From Kwoniella bestiolae CBS 10118 (Eukaryota; Basidiomycota; Tremellomycetes; Tremellales; Cryptococcaceae): a DNA stretch of 64,000 nucleotides. The notes under the pieces were generated by a model that saw only the letters and a program-made list of their open reading frames with translations, was not told the DNA's origin and ran no database searches. Shown one piece after another: positions 36,280-48,139 of the stretch; within the stretch, counting starts at the first letter, position 1; each line of letters opens with the position of its first letter. Both the position numbers and the translations under genes were made by a program. The stretch is taken from NCBI RefSeq assembly GCF_000512585.2, contig NC_089244.1:1674001-1738000 (forward strand), in the 5' to 3' direction.

Positions 36280-36853
36280 ATGTCAACCTCAGACGACATC
36301 ATAACCACCTCAAACGGTCTAGGCTACACCTCTTCCTCCGCAGCTCATCCGGAGAGTCTGGTCAAACCACCTCAAGCACCTTCAGCAGGGGAAGATACGA
36401 TAGAGATCAAGATTGAGTTTGGGTGAGTCGAGTCACCTTGCATTCCTCATCAACAGAGAGGGAAAGAATGGAGCTGATATCGATGATAATCGCTCACAGC
36501 GGAGGACTACACCTTCTCTTCTCTTCACAACCATCTCACAAGATACATATACCGCGAAACATACCGAATGACGATAACACCGCGACGCAGCCTGTGAATA
36601 TGAGGTATCTGGTGAAATGGATGAAATCGAATCTATTGAGTGAGAGGGAAGAGATGTTCGGGGATGGGGATGGAGTGTGAGTGTTCGTCACTTTAACCAA
36701 TCATACTGAGCTGATAAGTTTCTGCATATCAACAGTCGTCCAGGTATATTGGTCCTGATCAACGACGCAGATTGGGAGTTGGAAGGTGAATTAGAGTATG
36801 AATTGAGGGATAGGGATGAGATCGTCTTCATCTCTACATTACACGGTGGCTAG
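36280..36853 (+). CDS. URM1: Ubiquitin-related modifier 1
   Basis: URM1 is a sulphur carrier for tRNA wobble-uridine thiolation and a ubiquitin-like protein tag. Exons are 36280-36422, 36500-36676 and 36736-36853, giving 145 residues. The fold core is easily seen: IEIKIEFGGGLHLLF, then MRYLVKWMKSNLL, RPGILVLINDADWELEGEL and DRDEIVFISTLHGG. The obligate C-terminal Gly-Gly is followed directly by TAG. Family members are usually about 100 residues; here about 40 extra Ser/Thr/Pro-rich residues precede the first beta strand. The ATG at 36280 has AACA before it and is the first ATG after the divergent promoter. Confidence 0.95.
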
Positions 36854-37576
36854 TTGTGAGTAATATTTCCCTGGTAAATCACCGTCCCGAGGAACTGACC
36901 AATATATTGCACAAATACCTGCAGATCCCTTACACCATCAAGGCTTTTATTCAATCCATACATATACCCCTGCATCATATACCCCTCCAACCGTGCATGT
37001 AGTAATAATACACATCTCGTTGACGGGCATCGGATCCTAGTCGATGATCCAAGTCAGTAGGAATAATCACATCACCTGACGTGTTGTCATTGGGCACGCA
37101 CAAAGGATAACCCATCAAATAACTCACCTCTAACCGTTATTGCCACTCACCCAATCGTTTTGTTTGCAAATCGATCCTGAAAGGATTGACCCACTGACTC
37201 GAAAATGTGTTACCTCTCAATGCTCTGCTGTGCACACAGCCTAGAGTCATATGCATTGGGGAGCGGGCTTACTGTTTAAATGCCTATAACCATCTATAAT
37301 CGCTAATCCCTCTCATGAGTGACATACCACCACTACACCCTGACCAGACAAACCACCCCACAACTTCGCATTGACCAATACTTATCACACCCCTTGTCAT
37401 GTCCTTCTGGTCTTCCAACACCCCTGGCGTCCCATCTAATTTCCGCCCAAATAGTAAATATTCTTCTTCTCTCCAGGTCGTTCCATCGAGTTTCACTGAC
37501 GATACGATGTTTTTCTGTTCTATAACATTGTGATAATCATGAATTAGGATCGACAGATTATGCCCACTCACCACAC
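36854..37576. other. Intergenic stretch, URM1 to the 390-residue orphan
   Basis: This 723-bp region lies between two plus-strand genes. Frames at 37284-37574 (minus) and 37319-37525 (plus) overlap each other and have no recognisable content. No tRNA or repeat was found by eye. Confidence 0.4.
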
Positions 37577-38749
37577 ATGGGTACTACCTACCGACAGCCA
37601 GCTTCCGGACCAGGAGGGAGAACTCAAGTGTACTTCTCGTATCCGGATGCCAACGAACACATTTTCCATCCGTCTCAGTACAACAATACCAGTGGCGGTG
37701 GGAGGAACACGGGTATGAACGATACCAGACACGATGGATGGGGCTGGTCTGGAACTACCAGTCCGAGGATGAATAGTTGGACGACAAGTACTCCGGGAAG
37801 AACGGATGATCCACCCCCTCTTCCTCCTAGGCCTTGGCAGCCAAGGTCAACTTGGACCGGAACATTTGATCATCATCACCAACATCTTGACTCTATCGAC
37901 GTTCCTACTCATCACCAAAGGCAACCTCCTCCTTGGAATGCCAGTCGTAGTCCAACAGGTTCAGCTCCCACACAACAGCCACCAATCTACCGCCCGTACC
38001 GATCAACTTATGGTAGGAACAGTACTAACAGCCCTCCTCCCGATTACATCGAAGAACCGAAGATATCCTACACTCCGATGCCAACATGGAGTGCCGGTAC
38101 CGATACCAACCACCTCACATCGTCCGACTCCATACTTCCCGAGCGTCTTCGAGGCCTACGAACGGCACACGGTCAAATCCCAAAGGGGTTCATGCTAACT
38201 CATAGTGGATATAATGGCTGGTTCCACAAACTGTTCTACACCCGCGCACCGGCTGTAAATATCGAAGTCAAGCTGAACCCTCAATACTATCAATCACAAT
38301 CGCAATCCCAGCGATCCACCAAGACGGAAGAGACAGAACGAAGGAAAAGGAGACACGATGGGATAGAGGCCTCCATCCTCGAGAGCAAATTCGCCGAGTC
38401 CTTCAGGTTGGCCGTATCTAGGAAACATACCTCTGCGGACCAAGAGAGCCAATCGCGTAAAGAGAGTTTGACGGAGATGAACCAAGCGTTGGGAGAAGCT
38501 TCGAAGCAAGTGCTTGCTAGAAGGGGCAAAGAGTATGTCTGGGTGCATTATAGTGATAAGAAGGAATGGACGAGAGACAGAGAGAGTTTGGGTTCTATTG
38601 GACAACTGAGTCTGGAAGATGAATCTTGGGCTGCTCAGAGGGTGCGTGAGGAATTGGGTCATGAGCCAATTTCGGGGAAGAATTATCTGAGTTTGGCAGC
38701 GAATAATATGCGGCGAACGTTGAAGGGTGTCAGGTCTAGGCCTAAATGA
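37577..38749 (+). CDS. Unrecognised single-exon protein, 390 residues
   Basis: One uninterrupted frame opens at ATG 37577 and ends with TGA at 38747-38749. That is notable because nearly all neighbours have introns. The first 180 residues are Gly/Asn/Ser/Thr/Pro/His-rich and probably disordered, with Pro runs (PPPLPPRPW) that could bind SH3 or WW domains. From about residue 190 the sequence is more structured: PERLRGLRTAHGQIPKGFML, HSGYNGWFHKLFYTRAPAV, then a basic Glu/Arg/Lys helix-rich C-terminus. It ends MRRTLKGVRSRPK. No signal peptide or membrane segment. The family is unknown; it could be a lineage-specific regulatory or cytoskeletal protein. Stop-to-stop distance to the convergent F-box gene is about 260 bp. 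Confidence 0.7.
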   Translation: MGTTYRQPASGPGGRTQVYFSYPDANEHIFHPSQYNNTSGGGRNTGMNDTRHDGWGWSGTTSPRMNSWTTSTPGRTDDPPPLPPRPWQPRSTWTGTFDHHHQHLDSIDVPTHHQRQPPPWNASRSPTGSAPTQQPPIYRPYRSTYGRNSTNSPPPDYIEEPKISYTPMPTWSAGTDTNHLTSSDSILPERLRGLRTAHGQIPKGFMLTHSGYNGWFHKLFYTRAPAVNIEVKLNPQYYQSQSQSQRSTKTEETERRKRRHDGIEASILESKFAESFRLAVSRKHTSADQESQSRKESLTEMNQALGEASKQVLARRGKEYVWVHYSDKKEWTRDRESLGSIGQLSLEDESWAAQRVREELGHEPISGKNYLSLAANNMRRTLKGVRSRPK

Positions 38750-39013
38750 ATAAGGCGATGCGATGCTATCGTGTGATATGTGGGTTGTGGTCATCCCGAT
38801 ACATGACAACAAATGAACCGACTTCTTATACACTTCAATCTTCATGTATGTTTGAACCCGATTTACTCAGATGCCGATTCCCGATTGCCCATTTGCAATG
38901 TATACTCTATAACGGTGGGTTGTACGACCTCACTCTACGTCCAAACAAGCATGCCAATCAGCTGCTACCCTTCCTCTCGATGATGAATCGCTCGTTAAGA
39001 AGAGTGATATAAC

Positions 39014-41350
39014 TCACTTCGAGAAGTAAAACGGTTTCTGATGCTTCAGCGCCAGCGCCAGTACCTCTCCAGTCCGAAGGTTTATAGATCTATATTCTAG
39101 TATTTCGAGCTTGTTCCATCTGAGCAACAATGCAGAATTCAGCATGACATCTCGGTCCAACATGATACGTGCAACAGTGCTGACAAGTCTGAGAGTGGCA
39201 TCACTCACCTCCCTCTGCCCGTAGATTTCAAGATCAACTCCATCTCAAATTCATATTTCGGGTTCTCATTACCCGGTTCAAGTAGATCAGAGACGACGAC
39301 CCTGGCGAATCTTTTACCGTCCTTCGTCGTTGTCTGTGTGGTGGTAGTGGGTTCATCCGAGTCTGATCGGATGAGGCGCCAACGTCCAAAATGAAGGCCT
39401 TTGCCTCTTATGGAGGGACGGAGCGAGGGGACGATCTCTGATGGGCTATGAGGTATCTGGACTTTAGCAAGCGGTCAAATACGAAAAAAAACTGGTAGAT
39501 CTTCGTTAATAGCTGTATACTCACTGATCAGTCGTAAGGAAGGATATCACGTTGCCGTCTGGGTAGAACCGCAGGAACCGATGATATGTTACTGTAAAAT
39601 GGATAAATGAGCGTCAAGTGGAAAGCGAGACATGAGATATGAGTAACACTCACTCATATGTGTGATCTTGATTCAAGGACACCGCGTATGTCAGCTACAC
39701 AGGTCTTTTGCGTTATTTGTCCGCGATCAACTCACTGTGACCCACTCGTCACCTGCACCAGGACGACTATATGACAACACACTTTATCAGCCGGTATCCA
39801 AAATCACTTAGCATCATGATGATAGACTATATCCGTCGCAACAACCAAACTCACATATAATGACAAACAGCAATATAACACCCATCCATCCTAACCCTCT
39901 CCTCCTCAACTACCGTCGTCCTCCACTCATTCCTATGTCTCTTCACCAGATCTCTCACCCCGATCTGCGGTACCATTTTTTCTCCTCTCTGTGCGTCCCC
40001 CTCATCATCGTCTTCACGGAAATCACCATTCTCTACAGTCTCTTCAGGTCGAGGAGGAGGAGGCAACATAGCAGGCGGTCTGTATATCCTCTCAGCAATG
40101 TTCCTCCATGTAAGTGATACGTGAGTGAGCCAACGCGATTTCCAACATGCCGATCCGAACCTTTCTATGGAAGTTACATCTAGGTTCATTAGGATAGGTT
40201 CGAATAGTTCGCTGGGGAGTTTGGTTATAGGACAAGGGAGTTCTTCTTCTTCTGGCTGGAAAGATAGTTCTGAGGGTGGTACGGGGAGGTCGTTGAATAG
40301 CTTAGTCAAGGGTGATAAGGATGTGGTCTGGGTAGTGGGAGTGGGGAGTGAAGGCGGAGGATGGGATTTTTCATAATCTGGGGCAGTCTGGATATGCCTC
40401 GCGAAGGAGTATGGTTCGATCGTCGGTGGAGCAGGTGAGATAATATCGGTCGAAGAGGGTGTTGGAGGTATGTCTGCGTCAGAGGATGGATGTTGAACGG
40501 AAGAAGAGAGGGATTTGGATTTGAGTGATCGGGCGTATGTCCTGTCGACGTCGTCTATATGGGATATCGAATCATCAGTGATGGCCTTGTCATTGAGACC
40601 CAGAGCCTTTCACATCTGAAAGAGAGTCAGACCGCTGGACCACCTCCCATGTATCTTACATCACGACTCATTCTTCCCTATCTTATAAGCAGGATCAGAC
40701 CACTCACCATCCAACTTGAACGCCCTCCGATACAAAATCAAAGCTTCATTCAACTTCCCACTCTGTTCACTCTCAATAGCCCGTTGATATATCTGAATAG
40801 CACTTTCCGTCCCCTCGGGCGCTATCGATCCGTTGAACCTTGCTGGGCGATTGATTGAAGAAGGGGCTTTGAAAGGTGTGAAAGTCGTTGAAAGTAGATG
40901 CGAATCTAGTTTATCTAGATCTACTGTTTCTCCAGGAATGAATTTGAGGGGTTTCTTAGGTGATGTGGGGGATGGTAGTTTTATTCTGGTCTTTTCAGGT
41001 GATTTCTGGTTCATAGTATGGGTAGGATTCTCTTTTTCTAGAGTAGGCTCAGATGGTAGGTCTGGTTGACTGTTGTCTTTACCTTTACCCTTCCATCTGA
41101 CTGGACCTACTTCGACTTCTCTCTCCCTGTCTTTACTTTTAACCTTCGATTCCTCAGGTTTATCCCCCTTTTTAGCTTTCACCTCTTCCCTCCACTGATT
41201 CCTGAACTTCTCCAACTCGTCATTCTCTGCCGTACCTGGTGGACCAGAGGTGGAAGAGGGGTTGATCGACAGATCGTTCATCTCCGGGAGCAGATCTGGC
41301 GAGCTCGGCGTAGGTGGGTACGAAGGGGTTGCTGGAGTCGGGGTGTCCAT
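39014..41350 (-). CDS. F-box protein of the FBXO9 / Pof7 / Hrt3 family
   Basis: This is probably a substrate adaptor of an SCF ubiquitin ligase. Exons: 41350-40708, 40554-39855, 39766-39736, 39666-39654 (13 nt), 39591-39525, 39445-39209, 39119-39014; 598 residues. Residues 1-180 are Pro/Ser/Lys-rich. A TPR-like helix pair follows at about 183-215 (AIQIYQRAIESEQSGKLNEA), as in FBXO9. The F-box lies at about 326-372 (KLPSELFEPILMNLDVTSIE). The conserved C-terminal module begins with HMITYHRFLRFYPDG, spread over three tiny exons, then FLTTDHPSEIVPSLRPS. It ends RSINLRTGEVLALALKHQKP. The exon 5/6 acceptor is the CATAG ending at 39446; other AGs are out of frame. An in-frame ATG at 41476 was rejected because its context is poor. 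Confidence 0.87.
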
Positions 41351-41807
41351 GATGCTGTGCCTCGTAATGTTTCTGTGACCTGATTGTGCCAGTGAACAAG
41401 ATGTAGAAAGGAATCGGGTCCTTCTCGAAGCTTGCAGTGCCGAATTCGAATCCACCTCCACTTGGCTGGCGCTCATCGATGATGACTAAAGAGAACACCA
41501 TAGACGGACTACACCGATATTGGTTCGCTGTGCTCTATGCTGTTCTCATACTACCAAACGCACGAGCAGAGAACAGCATTTACGTTTCGATTTCCCCTAG
41601 GACTTTGCGATTTGCGGGTCTCTCTATGACTTCGTACGGTGGCTGATGCGTTTCTCTAGAGTTCAAGGGTATACATGTCAAAAGTATTTATAGAAGAGAA
41701 TAAGGAGATATCGAATATCAAACGCAAAATGTCCATATCCACAAATCGACTCCTCTCTCTTCCGCTTGATATCATACATGAACGATCTGTCCATATCAGA
41801 CATCCAT
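41351..41807. other. Intergenic region upstream of the F-box gene
   Basis: This 457-bp region lies between the F-box ATG and the stop of the secreted-protein gene; both genes read leftward. It contains an in-frame upstream extension of the F-box frame to 41476 that was not accepted as coding. No other feature was seen. Confidence 0.4.
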
Positions 41808-42777
41808 TTAAAGTCCAGTGAGCACTCCGCCAAGAGCAACAGATACCACACCAACCATCAACCCCACAAGAGATCGTACGCCCATCCCTCCCATCCCAGA
41901 GAAACGAACCGCCAGAGCCCCACTGGAGGAATTTCCATCGTCCGTACCATTCCCAACCTTGGTCCCGTTCGATGCACCATCCGAAGCAGGGGAAGAAGTA
42001 GCAGCCGATTTGGCAGTTCCACTCGCACTTGCACCCTGACCTGCCAGACCCGCATCAGAAGTACCAGTAACGCCAGGAGCGGTCGATACCCCCTCGACAG
42101 CGGCCGCACCACCTGTCTTCTCAGCTGCATCTGCGGCCCACGGGTCGGTAGCTGTAGCTTGGGCTTCGCTGGCGCTCGCTTGAGCTTCTTGCCCGTTATT
42201 GAAGGTTGCGTGCTTGTACCCTTCGGGAGCTGATTCGGACCACTCGTATATTGATCCGGTGGCGTAGAACAGCTGAACATGCAGGGTAGTTAGCATGATA
42301 GTCACGACCCAAACAGATCACAGGAGTGTCATGGCGTTGGGGATGCTCACTTGGATATAGTAGAGGGTTTGATAGTAGTTGCCTGTACCATCACCTGCAC
42401 ATTTCTCTGCTGCACATTTATACGCAGCTCCCTCCATATCGGGTCTGTACGACACATACATCAGCAAGCAGTTCACTTAAAAGGGCAGTGGAAGGGGACT
42501 CACTGAGGAATGGTCGTGAGCGTATCGTTGAATCCAGATAGACAACCGATTACTACCATCCAACATTGAAGTAAGCTACCATCTCGAGGTGAGATAGAGA
42601 GGAATGGGTATTGAACTCACCACACTCATAATCGTTTGTGATCCACTCGGGAAATTGAGATAGATCTGGTCCACCCCCCTCGCCTTGTTGGGGTTGAGAT
42701 TGGTTCTGAGCTGGATTTTGCGCTGTGACCTGAGTCAAGAGCGGTATCAACGAAAGTAACAGTGCGATCTTCTGCAT
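41808..42777 (-). CDS. Secreted, probably GPI-anchored Ser/Ala-rich protein
   Basis: Exons are 42777-42621, 42552-42504, 42444-42351 and 42272-41808, in phase, 254 residues. The start MQKIALLLSLIPLLTQVTAQ is a clear signal peptide. The mature N-terminal domain has few Cys residues (CVIGCLSGF, then YKCAAEKCAG) and Tyr/Gln-rich segments. After about residue 130 it turns into an Ala/Ser/Thr/Gly-rich stalk. It ends in a hydrophobic tail (RSLVGLMVGVVSVALGGVL), the layout of a GPI-anchored cell-wall protein. The Cys pattern is not the eight-Cys CFEM pattern. The function is unknown. It diverges from the acyl-CoA synthetase gene across a 1.07-kb promoter region. Confidence 0.82.
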
Positions 42778-43848
42778 CTTGGTGGTGTACAAAGTTGAAG
42801 ATACTCAATATCGTCCAGTCGTATAGGTCAAACCTGTAGTTGGTCGTTTTTAATGCAATGTAATTTAAAATGTAAATGAATGACTACTTTTCAATATTCA
42901 GTATGGTAGACAACGTTTGGTAGGAGGAACTAAGGTGTGAGGTGAGATGTACTTTTTATCATCTCTCAATCCATCTTGTCGTACTGAGTATATAATTACC
43001 AAGGGGTACATGGTGAAAGGACCCAATAGGAGGTAATCAAACAAAGGAAATATCCTTCCTGTCTGTATCTCTTGAGCTGGAGAGTCAGAGCGTCTTATAG
43101 GGGAGGGATAATAAGTTCGTCAAAGGTTTCATTTGATCTTGTGAGTGATTCTGATACGCCTTTGAGAGGTCTTGTGAGATCCATTTACAAGGCCACCAGC
43201 ATCCAAACAGCATACCTCGAAGTAGCATTTGAGATAAGGGGAATCACAAGCACAGACCTATTACTGCTGATTTACGTAAATCGTCTATTCCTTCGCTGCC
43301 AATGCCAGAGCGGGGAGTACGTGCTCAAACACCCACCTTTAGATCTATCTATTCAGTGCAAGTATCAATCACGTTGAGATGAGACAGATCTAAAGGAATG
43401 ACAGCATTGAAGCGAATAAGAACAGTGTCAGTGTGTGTGTGTGATGGATGTGATCGAAAACAAGGATAACGCGATTAAGAGTTAACCGGAGCCAAGAACA
43501 TACTGTATACTTGGACATGAGGTCACGTGGTATGTTACCTGCACATACCAAGCTAAGCCGAGACCGAAGTGGCAAGTAACAAGAAACTGACTGTGATTAT
43601 TATGTGGGGGAGTGAGAGGGTGCGTCATCCTCCTCTTGTCTTGGTTGATGTTGGTTCTATCCATCAGGTAACATCCCATTCAGACATTCATACTTTCATA
43701 CAATACATTCATATATATATACACACATCACCCTCTCTACCTTGATATCATTCTCTCATACATAGACACTTTATATACATACGTATATACCATTTACCAC
43801 TTCAACCCCAATACTTGCCCCACCAGTACACCCTAACAACCTCTCATC
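42778..43848. promoter_or_regulatory. Divergent promoter, GPI-type protein gene and acyl-CoA synthetase
   Basis: This 1071-bp region lies between two divergent ATGs. On the synthetase side, 43690-43800 is rich in TATATA and CATACA words followed by a C-rich, A-poor leader, a likely core promoter. A GTGTGTGTGTGTG tract lies at 43431-43443. No known regulator site is claimed. Confidence 0.5.
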
Positions 43849-46610
43849 ATGGCCCCTCGAAAGAACAAGGAGCCAGCCTCATGGGAGGTGGACGCTGACA
43901 AACCCAAACCAGAGGGACAGACCAGAGTCAGACGAGCCTATTGTGTCAAGGACTTGGTCACTCGTGAGTCTCCATTACACTTCTGCATCCCACCCCACAA
44001 GCAAAGTCCTGCCAAGTATCAAGCTGATGAGAGAACCATCTCCTGAATTATCGGACTTGCCTTTCCATCGGTTCGCCGCTCACTCAACAATCCTCCGTCC
44101 TTTACTACCACCCATAAAACCCACCGTCCTCTTACTCTCATTCCGTCGCATCAACAGAACCTGCTCCAGGTATAGATACAGTGCATGATGTGATGCTCTA
44201 TGCAGCCAAGACACACGGCAACAAGAATGGTTTTGCATCCCGTAATATTGAGAAGATCATTTCAGAGGAGAAGGAAGTCACTAAGATGGTCGGGGGAAAG
44301 GAGACCAAACAGAAGAAGACGTGGAACTACTTCAAGTTATCTCCATATGAGTGGATGACATATAACGAAGCCTTACAACGAGTCAAGGAGATTGGTGCAG
44401 GTCTGAGGGAGTTGGGAGTAGAGGATAAACGAACCGATAAATTCTTCAACATCTATGGTCAGACTTCGTAAGTGCCCCTCGGCACTGCTTCACAAAGGAA
44501 GCTGGTCCGATGAAAGCGGCGGTTTGGCGCGATACTGACGAATGCGTGTTATAGTCGAAATTGGATGTTGGTCGCTCAAGCATGTGCTTTCAACGCCGTT
44601 CCCATCTCAACAGCGTACGACTCCTTGGGTCCTGAAGGTTTGAAACACGCCCTGAATGAGACTGAAGTCAACGGGATGTTCACCAATGCCGACTTGCTCG
44701 GTACTCTCGTGAAGGTCATCGAACAGTGTAAGACGGTGAAATTGATCGTGTACGATGGGAAATCAGAGGACGGTGGAATTGAGAAGCTCAAAGCTATCAG
44801 GGAGGATATCAAGGTCATCCACCTGGATGAAGTGGTCGAATTGGGTAAAGGGAAACCTGTCGAGGCATTACAGGCCAAACCTGAGGATGTCTACTGCTGC
44901 ATGTACACTTCTGGCTCAAGTGAGTAATGCATCATCCTCATTCTTCCGCTGTTCAGTGCTAAACCTGTTTACTATTCAGCTGGTACACCTAAGGGAGTAC
45001 TCCTCACCCATCGAAACGTGGTAGCCGCTAGTGAGTGTTTGCTGGATGAGCCTCTTCCTCCTCGTAAAGCTGACATTATGCTATAGTTGGATCCGTCTGG
45101 ACACTCCTTTACGAATACCTCACGACCAAAGATTCATATCTCGCTTTCCTTCCTCTCGCACACATTCTCGAGTTCGTCGTGGAGAACTCGTTCATCTTCG
45201 CTGGTCTACCGATCGGTTACGGTAGAGTTAAGACTTTGACGGACGCTAGTGTGAGAGAGTGTAAAGGTGATATTGCGGAGTTCAGACCTGTAAGTGTGCT
45301 GTCAAGGAATATACTGGCAAGTGACAAAAAAGTCAACATTGCTCACGTCATCTCCCTCTATAATAGTCCATTTTGGTCGGTGTACCCGCTGTATGGGAAT
45401 TGATCCGAAAAGGTATCCTCTCGAAGGTGGATACCGCCGGAGCCCTCAAGAAGTCGATCTTCAACTTTGCCGTCCGAGCCAAACAGACCGCCAACCAGTA
45501 TTCATTGCCTCTAGTCGGTGGTCTGACCGATAAAGTCGTGTTCGACGCCGTGCGAGCTCAAACGGGTGGAAGGTTGAAGATCATGTTCAACGGTGGTGGT
45601 GCTGTCTCGAAGAGTACTCAAGCTTTCTTGTGTACCGCTTTGGTCACCATGATTCAGGGTGAGTCCTTGGATGTCTCGATGTGACCGTATGACTGACATC
45701 ATCATCGCTCAACAGGTTACGGTCTTACCGAATCAACCGCCATGGCCTGTATTCTCAACCCCAGTTTCATGCAATACGGAGCCGTCGGTGGACCAGTCCC
45801 CGCAGCCGAGATCAAGCTGGTCGACGCACCTGAAGCAGGATACTTTTCCACCAACGCTTTACCCCAGGGAGAGATTCTACTCCGTGGACCAGCCATCTTC
45901 AAGGGATACTACAAACGACCCGACCTCGACAAAGAGGCGTTCACCGAGGATGGATGGTTCAAGACTGGAGATGTGGGTCAATGGAACAAAGATGGTACTT
46001 TGGCTATCATCGATCGATTGAAGAATCTCGTCAAACTTTCAGGTGGTGAATACATCGCTATCGAATATCTGGAATCGATCTACAAGTCCTGTCCACTGAG
46101 CGCTAATGGAGCTATCATCGCCAATGGCGAGCACAACAACCCTGCGATGGTGGTGGTTGCTCATCCCACGAACTTGCCTGCCTTTGCCAAGAAGAATGGT
46201 TTGGGTGATGGAGAGGATCTGGAACATCTGTGTAAGGATGAGAGGGTCGTTGAGGCTGCGTTGAAGGAGTTGAACAATGTTGGTAAGAAGGCGGGACTGA
46301 AGGGTATGGAGTTGCTGGAGGCTATCGTGTTGGTCGCGGATGAGTGGACGCCTGAATCTGGGTTCTTGACCGCTGCTCAGAGTGAGTTTAGCTACATGCT
46401 CCTGAATCTGCATAACCGTGTTCCCAGTGGATCCTCCCCCATGTAGATGATGCTGATCTTTCGTGATGTGATACTAGAACTTCAACGAAAGGTCATCTCC
46501 GATCAATACGCTGATCGAATCAAGGTGAGTCTGACGTTTTCACCTCCCTCAGAGTCCTTGTAGTAGTGTCCGTCTAATCGTGGCTGTCCCGTCAGGCTGT
46601 CTACCCCTAA
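43849..46610 (+). CDS. FAA1: Long-chain fatty acyl-CoA synthetase (FAA1/FAA4 type)
   Basis: This enzyme activates long-chain fatty acids with ATP and CoA for lipid synthesis, import and oxidation. Exons: 43849-43963, 44158-44467, 44555-44919, 44980-45030, 45087-45289, 45367-45658, 45716-46381, 46478-46524, 46596-46610; 687 residues. The AMP-binding motif YTSGSTGTPKGV near residue 260 is rebuilt across the exon 3/4 join. GYGLTESTA at about 446 sits on the exon 6/7 join. The fatty-acid signature DGWFKTGDVGQW follows near 526, then DRLKNLVKLSGGEYIAIE. AVYP closes the protein on a 15-nt last coding exon. It has no peroxisomal SKL-type ending and no signal peptide, which suits the FAA1/FAA4 cytosolic/lipid-droplet enzymes. 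The symbol is by family; FAA4 is equally possible. Confidence 0.93.
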
Positions 46611-47253
46611 ATCATCTGAATACTCTTGGAAAAGTAAAGTAGCTGTGTATACACCTGGTGGATGGAAGGGTGATTGATACACGAAGATATCAGAATATTG
46701 AGAATGGTGATTGCAATGAATGATGATGGTTTTGGATTGGAGCTATTATTTCCCCATTTATCTATATGTCTTTTATTCCCCTTTCTTATATATATAATAC
46801 CATCGTCTGACGAGCCGAATATGAAGATGAAGATGCAGATGGAGAAAATGGAAAATCAATCAAGTTTTATATCGATAAATTCTATGTATTCTATATGATC
46901 ATGTGCTTTATCAAACGTATATGGAATTACACTCTCGTGTCGACCCACGCGACGACGTTGGAGTGGATCATACAAAAGCGTAGGACCCGATATAAACCCA
47001 ACTTATATTGTGTACATATAAGTTAGGAATGATGCACCTCCATTTTTAGGGAAAGGATACAATGCTTGCATACTGCAAAACATGATCAGACAGAACAAAG
47101 TGGTCGCTAACGTGGTGTAGATAATCGAGTAATCTAGATGTCCAATAAGGCAAAAGATACTTCATTGTCCACACCAGAGAGGGTCTTCACATGTACTTGC
47201 TTTCGCGGGAGATGTCAGATTGAACTGCCACTTGATTTGGAAGATGTGGCTTG
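46611..47253. other. Convergent 3' region before the lectin-like array
   Basis: This 643-bp stretch lies between the acyl-CoA synthetase stop and the stop of the first array gene. It is AT-rich with TATATATAATAC near 46789-46800 and another TATAAG-rich patch near 46990-47040. No gene was recognised. Confidence 0.4.
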
Positions 47254-48139
47254 TCAGCTCTATATGTCATCCATCAGACAGTCCTGAGCGATGAGATGAC
47301 ACCTCCTCTTACCTTGGACAGATCGTAGTATTCACATAGCCTATACTCTATTGCTCTATAAAGTGGCAGAAGATCATCGGGTCTGACTTCAGAATGGTCA
47401 CTGATGAACATGCATCCTTGTACAATCCCCGTCTGTTTGCCGGTCTCTGTTTCGCTGTCTAGCAGAAAGAAAGGGTCAGTGAATGTGTTTCAGCTACGGG
47501 TGCTTTGACGATGCCGCTGCCCTCAGTTGTGGGCAGATGTCCTCACGAGAGCATGACACTCACAAGCTTGATTCTTGAGGGAATGGAAAAAGTTATCGTA
47601 AGACCACAGTTGTGAATCTACAGACCCTTGACCATAAAATTGTGTCAGACTCAATGCGACAGCCTCGTCCGATGCAGTGATTCCATCTTGACCTCCAATC
47701 ACACAAAACCTAGTCCCTTCAGGACTTTCGATCGAGATCGGGTCGTATCTATTGTGTACAGCAGTGGGGTCCAGACCATTTTTGATATTTCGAATTGGCA
47801 TCGGAATCGTCCAGACACTTGGATCTGATCACTCGTCGATTCAGCTCAAGGCTCGGGATCACACTTAGGAAAAGGCCGTGACTTACAGATGCACCTCTTC
47901 TCCTGCCTTGACCTTACGGCTCGTCAAGGTCAGGCAAAGGTCGTCGGGACTGAATAACTCGGCTAAGGTATCGGCGGTCAGCCCAGGCTCTTCTCTTGGT
48001 CTTCATCCTCAACGGATGTGAGAGAGACCCGTGTGGGCGCAGATGCTGACTTGTACTTACTTTTGATTCTGGTATTGAACTCCACCGCCTTGATAGTGGC
48101 TAGAAAAGGTAAAATGGCGAGGATACTCTTGGCGTACAT
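47254..48139 (-). pseudogene. Array copy A: secreted beta-trefoil lectin-like protein with a +1 frameshift
   Basis: This copy has the array's five-exon plan: 48139-48061 (79 nt), 47962-47887 (76 nt), 47824-47564, 47458-47313 (146 nt), 47259-47254. It has a signal peptide (MYAKSILAILPFLATIKA) and the repeat-1 segment LCLTLTSRKVKAGEEVHLSKC. Exon 3 starts in frame (ANSKYQKWSGP) but then needs a shift of one base. The base run at 47766-47769 (CCCC on the coding strand) has one C more than the copies allow. After the shift the frame continues with FCVIGGQDGITASDEAVALS and joins exon 4 (SETETGKQTGIVQGCMF) correctly. The rest is intact and splice sites are good, so this may be a recent mutation, an assembly error in a homopolymer, or a live gene. 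The last exon is short and the C-terminus is uncertain. Confidence 0.7.

Noticed and set aside
39440..39530. Apparent frame break in the F-box protein after FLTTD
   Set aside because: The CATAG acceptor ending at 39446 joins CA to CCC and continues HPSEIVPSLRPS in frame.
40555..40707. Possible box C/D snoRNA in the 153-nt first intron of the F-box gene (GTGATGT and CTGA-like words)
   Set aside because: The C box is imperfect, boxes are not flanked by a terminal stem, and the order is not convincing.
42777..42792. Longer N-terminus (MYTTKMQK...) for the GPI-type protein
   Set aside because: The upstream start would be a TTG codon; the ATG at 42777 begins a normal signal peptide.
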